A stretch of 15,373 nt of DNA from Dehalococcoidia bacterium (GTDB lineage Bacteria > Chloroflexota > Dehalococcoidia > E44-bin15). This document shows positions 12,448-15,373 of the stretch, in pieces. The translations under genes and the position numbers were made by a program. Location of the stretch: positions 1 to 15,373 of the forward strand of contig JAGMCC010000009.1 in the NCBI GenBank assembly GCA_023129355.1. Direction: 5' to 3'. Every line of letters begins with the position of its first letter. The first letter of the stretch is position 1. A model generated the notes under the pieces. It had not been told where the DNA came from. It ran no database searches and saw only the letters and a program-made list of their open reading frames with translations.

Positions 12448-15373
12448 CTACTTAACATCCTTCAGCAGCCTTGCCATCTCATCCGTAAGAACTTGCTTGC
12501 TGAACGGCTTGGCAATAACCCCATCGACGCCGCTTTCATTCCTCTGCTCGCTATCAAGCTGAACCCCCCATCCGGTGATAAGAACCACCGGCGTACCTGG
12601 GCTCTTCTGCTTGACCGCTTTAGCAACCTCCCAGCCTGAGATATCGGGCATTCCCAGGTCGGTAATTACCAGGTCATAGTCGCCCTGCTCAAACCGGGTG
12701 ATGGCCTCCTGTCCCTGAGAAACTACCGTTACCTCGTTCCCAATCTGGTCGAGCATCAATTCGAGAACTTCGCTGACCTCGGGATCGTCATCGACCAACA
12801 GTATTTTCGCCTTCCTTGGAGAAGAAGGGGAACCGGGGGAAGACTCGTTTTTCATCACTTCACCTCCTAGCGGCAACCTAATATAAAAGGTAGACCCACT
12901 GCCCAGGCTGCTTTCCACATCGATGTTTCCGCCATGCCTGGTGATAATACCATAGGTTATACTAAGCCCCAGACCCACGCCATCAGGGCCTTTGGTAGTA
13001 AAGAAGGGATCGAAAATATTAGCTATCATCTTATCTGGAATGCCGACACCGGTATCGGCAACAGAGAGAATCACCTGGTTATCCTCCTGCCACGCTTTGA
13101 TGGTCAGCTTACCCCCCTCAGGCATAGCATCCACGGCATTAAAGATGATATTGAGCAGTGCCTCCCTCAGCTCCGCTGTGTCTCCCCACACCGAGTTTAC
13201 CGTATTCAAGTCTACGCCAACCTCTATATCCACGCCGTCTTTTTCCCTGCTTTCCCTCAAGCGGGGCTCCGCCATCTGTAATGCGCTCCTCACCAAATGG
13301 CTCACATCGACCTGGTCGAAATCCGTATCCGTTCTCACCCTGGTAAACTCCTGAAGCCGGCGCACCGTCTTGGCCGCATCAAGGGCTGCTTGCTCGATTG
13401 CGTGCAGACTTTTCTTGAGCCTTGGATCCTCTACACTATCCAGAGCCAACTGCGCCCGACCCAAAATGACGGACAAGACGTTGTTGAAGTCATGGGCCAC
13501 CCCTCCCGCCATCTCACCCAACGCCCTGAGCTTCTCCGACCGCACCATATAATCCTGGGCCACGTTCAGCTCCTCGTAAGCTCGCTTCGCCTCCTCGCAA
13601 GCTCGCTTCGCCTCCTCATAAAGTAGCGCGTTCTTGATCGCCACTGCCACCTGGCCCGCAATCTGCTCCAGGACGATTCTCTTCTTCTTGTCTTCGTAGG
13701 AATTGGGGTGACGGCTGGTCAGGTTCAGGGTGCCGAATACCTCCCCCTTGTAGAAGAGCGGCACCCGGATCGCCGACCTCAGCCCGTCCCGCAGATGGGT
13801 TTCATCCACAGGGAACTGCCTCTCCTGGGCAAAGTCGTTCTCGACGTTAGTGCTCCTATTTTCAATAACCCACGCCGCAACCGACTTCTTAAGGGGAATG
13901 GTGACCCCGGCACTCAACTCTGTGGGCACCTCCGAAGACACGGCCAGAAACCTCAGGTTGTCTCCCTCGGGTAATGCAATGCTGATGCGGTCAAAATCGA
14001 CCAGATTTCTTAACGCTGCGGTAAAGGTATCATATACATCCGTCATATCCAGACTCAATCCAATAGCCCTGGTCAGCCTGTTTACCATGTCCATCCACTC
14101 CGCCCTATCCTTAGTTTCCTGGTATAGTCGCGTATTCTCAATAGCGACCGCCGCCTGATTGGCTATAGTGTAAATGAACTCCAGCTCGTCAACGCTGTAC
14201 ATCTTCTGTGAGCGTTTTGAGCCGATCAAGATCACCCCGATCAGGTTATCCTTGACCTTCACCGGAACCAGCACCCTGGTTTCCAGTTCCGCCAATTGCT
14301 CCCGCTCCAATTTCCACATGGCACGAAGCTGGGGCACCCGCTCCAGGTCCTCCGCAGTTAAGCAGCGATCTGCTTTAGCCAGGTATGCTACCGCCGGGTT
14401 GTCGCTCTCCAGATGCATCTGGCTCACTGCTGTGTCGTCGTAGCCCCGCAGCGCCCGGGGCAGGTATCGCTTTTCCTCCTCATCCAATACAAACAAGCCG
14501 CCTTTTCCTACGTCCATCGTTCGCATCAGGTTGTCAATGAGCCAGCTTGCCTGTTTCTCAAGGTCAGGCATGTTGCTCAGGGCGCGGCTGGTGCTCTTGA
14601 GGACATGCCGGTAATCGCTGTGCTCACCAGCGAATATCCCACCCATCGACCCTCGCACCAACCGATACAGCAGCGGGATGATGATGGCAAGGAGGAACGT
14701 TACACCGACCGCCAGGCCCCAATTCATCAGATAAAAAGCATCACTGGCGGCTAGCCAAGCTATGCCTACCAGAAGGAGAATGCCGGCGATAATCAGGGTT
14801 TGGATAGCATAACGCAGCCCGCCTCTGAAGACGACATTAATATCGAGAAGCCTATATCTAAGAATAGCGTGTGAGAGCAGGCAGGCATTGATCACGTTGC
14901 CTGCATGGTCAATGGGGTACCACTTCCATCCAGGGAGTAAGGTTGTGAGTGAGAGCACGCCGGCGATGATTATACCCGCTAGTGGGTAGGCGATCCGGTT
15001 GCGGGTAAAGGGATCCTTTTCCTTGCGATATCCCTGTACCAAATTGAACAGCGATGCTGCGGTAAAGGCAAAGGCAACGGTCATCATAGCATAGGTAGCC
15101 ATCCCCAGCTCAAGATGATAGGCCCCTTCACTCCAGTAGGCACTCTCTACAATATAACCCTGGGTGGCTGTAATAGCCGCCACAATGCACAGGCCATAGC
15201 CCAGGAAGAGCCATAACCTGGGAACAGATCTGCCAAGGAAGAGGCGCACAAAATGAAACAGGGCCACAGAGGCAAAAACGCCGCTCACACTCAAAAATCT
15301 ATTCCACAAAAGGGGATCTATATTGGCAGGATTGGCGTGAATCATGAAGGAGCCAAAGCTCCACATCATGAGC
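12448..15373 (-). CDS. Membrane hybrid histidine kinase, 7TM-GAF2-HisKA-HATPase-REC (5' end outside window)
   Basis: The frame is open to the right edge. The ATG at 15369 lies inside what looks like the first or second transmembrane helix of a 7TM histidine-kinase sensor region, so the true start is probably outside. Counting from that ATG, hydrophobic segments lie near 1-12, 26-46, 52-70, 90-111, 127-146, 155-171, 186-208 and 215-236. They are followed by two GAF domains (about 265-420 and 430-585), a heptad-repeat coiled coil (583-610), an HDFNN-type HisKA (H626), a HATPase (N740/N744, DTGVGIP 772-778, VGLGLS 798-803) and a receiver (D904, K954). A Ser/Pro-rich linker (about 840-852) separates the kinase from the receiver. 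From GAF2 onward it is closely related to the large hybrid kinase at the other end of the operon. It is the only membrane protein of the set and probably the membrane-linked input. It ends 38 bases before the HD-GYP gene. Confidence 0.93.
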   Translation of the reverse strand, partial: LMMWSFGSFMIHANPANIDPLLWNRFLSVSGVFASVALFHFVRLFLGRSVPRLWLFLGYGLCIVAAITATQGYIVESAYWSEGAYHLELGMATYAMMTVAFAFTAASLFNLVQGYRKEKDPFTRNRIAYPLAGIIIAGVLSLTTLLPGWKWYPIDHAGNVINACLLSHAILRYRLLDINVVFRGGLRYAIQTLIIAGILLLVGIAWLAASDAFYLMNWGLAVGVTFLLAIIIPLLYRLVRGSMGGIFAGEHSDYRHVLKSTSRALSNMPDLEKQASWLIDNLMRTMDVGKGGLFVLDEEEKRYLPRALRGYDDTAVSQMHLESDNPAVAYLAKADRCLTAEDLERVPQLRAMWKLEREQLAELETRVLVPVKVKDNLIGVILIGSKRSQKMYSVDELEFIYTIANQAAVAIENTRLYQETKDRAEWMDMVNRLTRAIGLSLDMTDVYDTFTAALRNLVDFDRISIALPEGDNLRFLAVSSEVPTELSAGVTIPLKKSVAAWVIENRSTNVENDFAQERQFPVDETHLRDGLRSAIRVPLFYKGEVFGTLNLTSRHPNSYEDKKKRIVLEQIAGQVAVAIKNALLYEEAKRACEEAKRAYEELNVAQDYMVRSEKLRALGEMAGGVAHDFNNVLSVILGRAQLALDSVEDPRLKKSLHAIEQAALDAAKTVRRLQEFTRVRTDTDFDQVDVSHLVRSALQMAEPRLRESREKDGVDIEVGVDLNTVNSVWGDTAELREALLNIIFNAVDAMPEGGKLTIKAWQEDNQVILSVADTGVGIPDKMIANIFDPFFTTKGPDGVGLGLSITYGIITRHGGNIDVESSLGSGSTFYIRLPLGGEVMKNESSPGSPSSPRKAKILLVDDDPEVSEVLELMLDQIGNEVTVVSQGQEAITRFEQGDYDLVITDLGMPDISGWEVAKAVKQKSPGTPVVLITGWGVQLDSEQRNESGVDGVIAKPFSKQVLTDEMARLLKDVK
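12853..12868 (-). promoter_or_regulatory. Internal Shine-Dalgarno and in-frame ATG at the kinase-receiver junction
   Basis: Inside the hybrid kinase gene, the minus strand reads AGGAGGTG (12868-12861), then AAGTG, then ATG (12855-12853). The site matches the anti-Shine-Dalgarno sequence over nine bases (AGGAGGTGA), with 7 bases between AGGAGG and the ATG. This ATG is codon 839 of the visible kinase frame and lies right at the end of the HATPase domain. Initiation here would give a 135-residue protein (12448-12855): a short Ser/Pro-rich lead plus the complete receiver domain. The site is stronger than those of the neighbouring full-length genes in this operon. Whether it is used cannot be told from sequence. 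Confidence 0.55.
13571..13623 (-). repeat. 21-base tandem repeat encoding a coiled-coil heptad
   Basis: About 2.5 copies of a 21-base unit (13571-13591, 13592-13612, then a partial copy) differ by one base between the two full copies. They encode EEAKRA(C/Y) twice, followed by EEL. The unit is exactly one heptad of the signalling helix that joins the second GAF to the HisKA helix, so copy number could change without breaking the frame or the coil register. Confidence 0.8.

Overview
The window looks like a chromosomal segment from a gene-dense bacterium. Shine-Dalgarno sites are strong, promoters look sigma70-like (an extended -10 for the galT-like gene), and there are no introns. Very large soluble PAS/GAF histidine kinases, a non-canonical CetZ-like tubulin/FtsZ GTPase, a divergent GalT-family enzyme and a DUF1015 protein together suggest an uncultured member of the Chloroflexota, perhaps Dehalococcoidia. 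That assignment is an inference from family content; nothing in the window proves it.

Left part (1-3984). The window opens inside a plus-strand DUF1015 gene (to 875). About 630 bases without a gene follow. They hold two palindromic two-hairpin repeat elements (1046-1111 and 1184-1249), the first bracketed by an imperfect 20-base direct repeat. A minus-strand galT-like gene (1507-2541) and a plus-strand CetZ/FtsZ-like GTPase gene (2721-3896) diverge from a 179-base intergenic region that carries a candidate promoter for each and a dyad between them.

Right part (3985-15373). Five signalling genes lie on the minus strand with gaps of -4 to about 40 bases and are almost certainly one operon. In transcription order they are: a membrane 7TM-GAF-GAF hybrid histidine kinase (start beyond the right edge); a REC-GAF-HD-GYP response regulator, predicted to hydrolyse cyclic di-GMP; a soluble four-PAS histidine kinase of the Cph1-like HisKA type; an Rcp1-like single-domain response regulator; and a 1391-residue REC-PAS4-GAF2-HisKA-HATPase-REC hybrid kinase. 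Together they have three kinase cores and five receiver domains. There is no Hpt domain and no DNA-binding output. The only recognisable enzymatic output is the HD-GYP domain, so the operon reads as a multi-input circuit that probably converges on cyclic di-GMP and/or protein-protein signalling.

Points worth a second look: (1) a near-perfect Shine-Dalgarno and in-frame ATG inside the 7TM hybrid kinase, exactly at its HATPase-REC junction, which could yield a free 135-residue receiver; (2) eight near-identical copies of a roughly 35-base sequence at PAS boundaries in two genes, a plausible substrate for PAS shuffling; (3) the two hybrid kinases share a paralogous GAF-HisKA-HATPase-REC half; (4) the arms of the palindromic repeats differ mainly by compensatory base pairs; (5) a CetZ-like tubulin homologue in an apparently bacterial setting.
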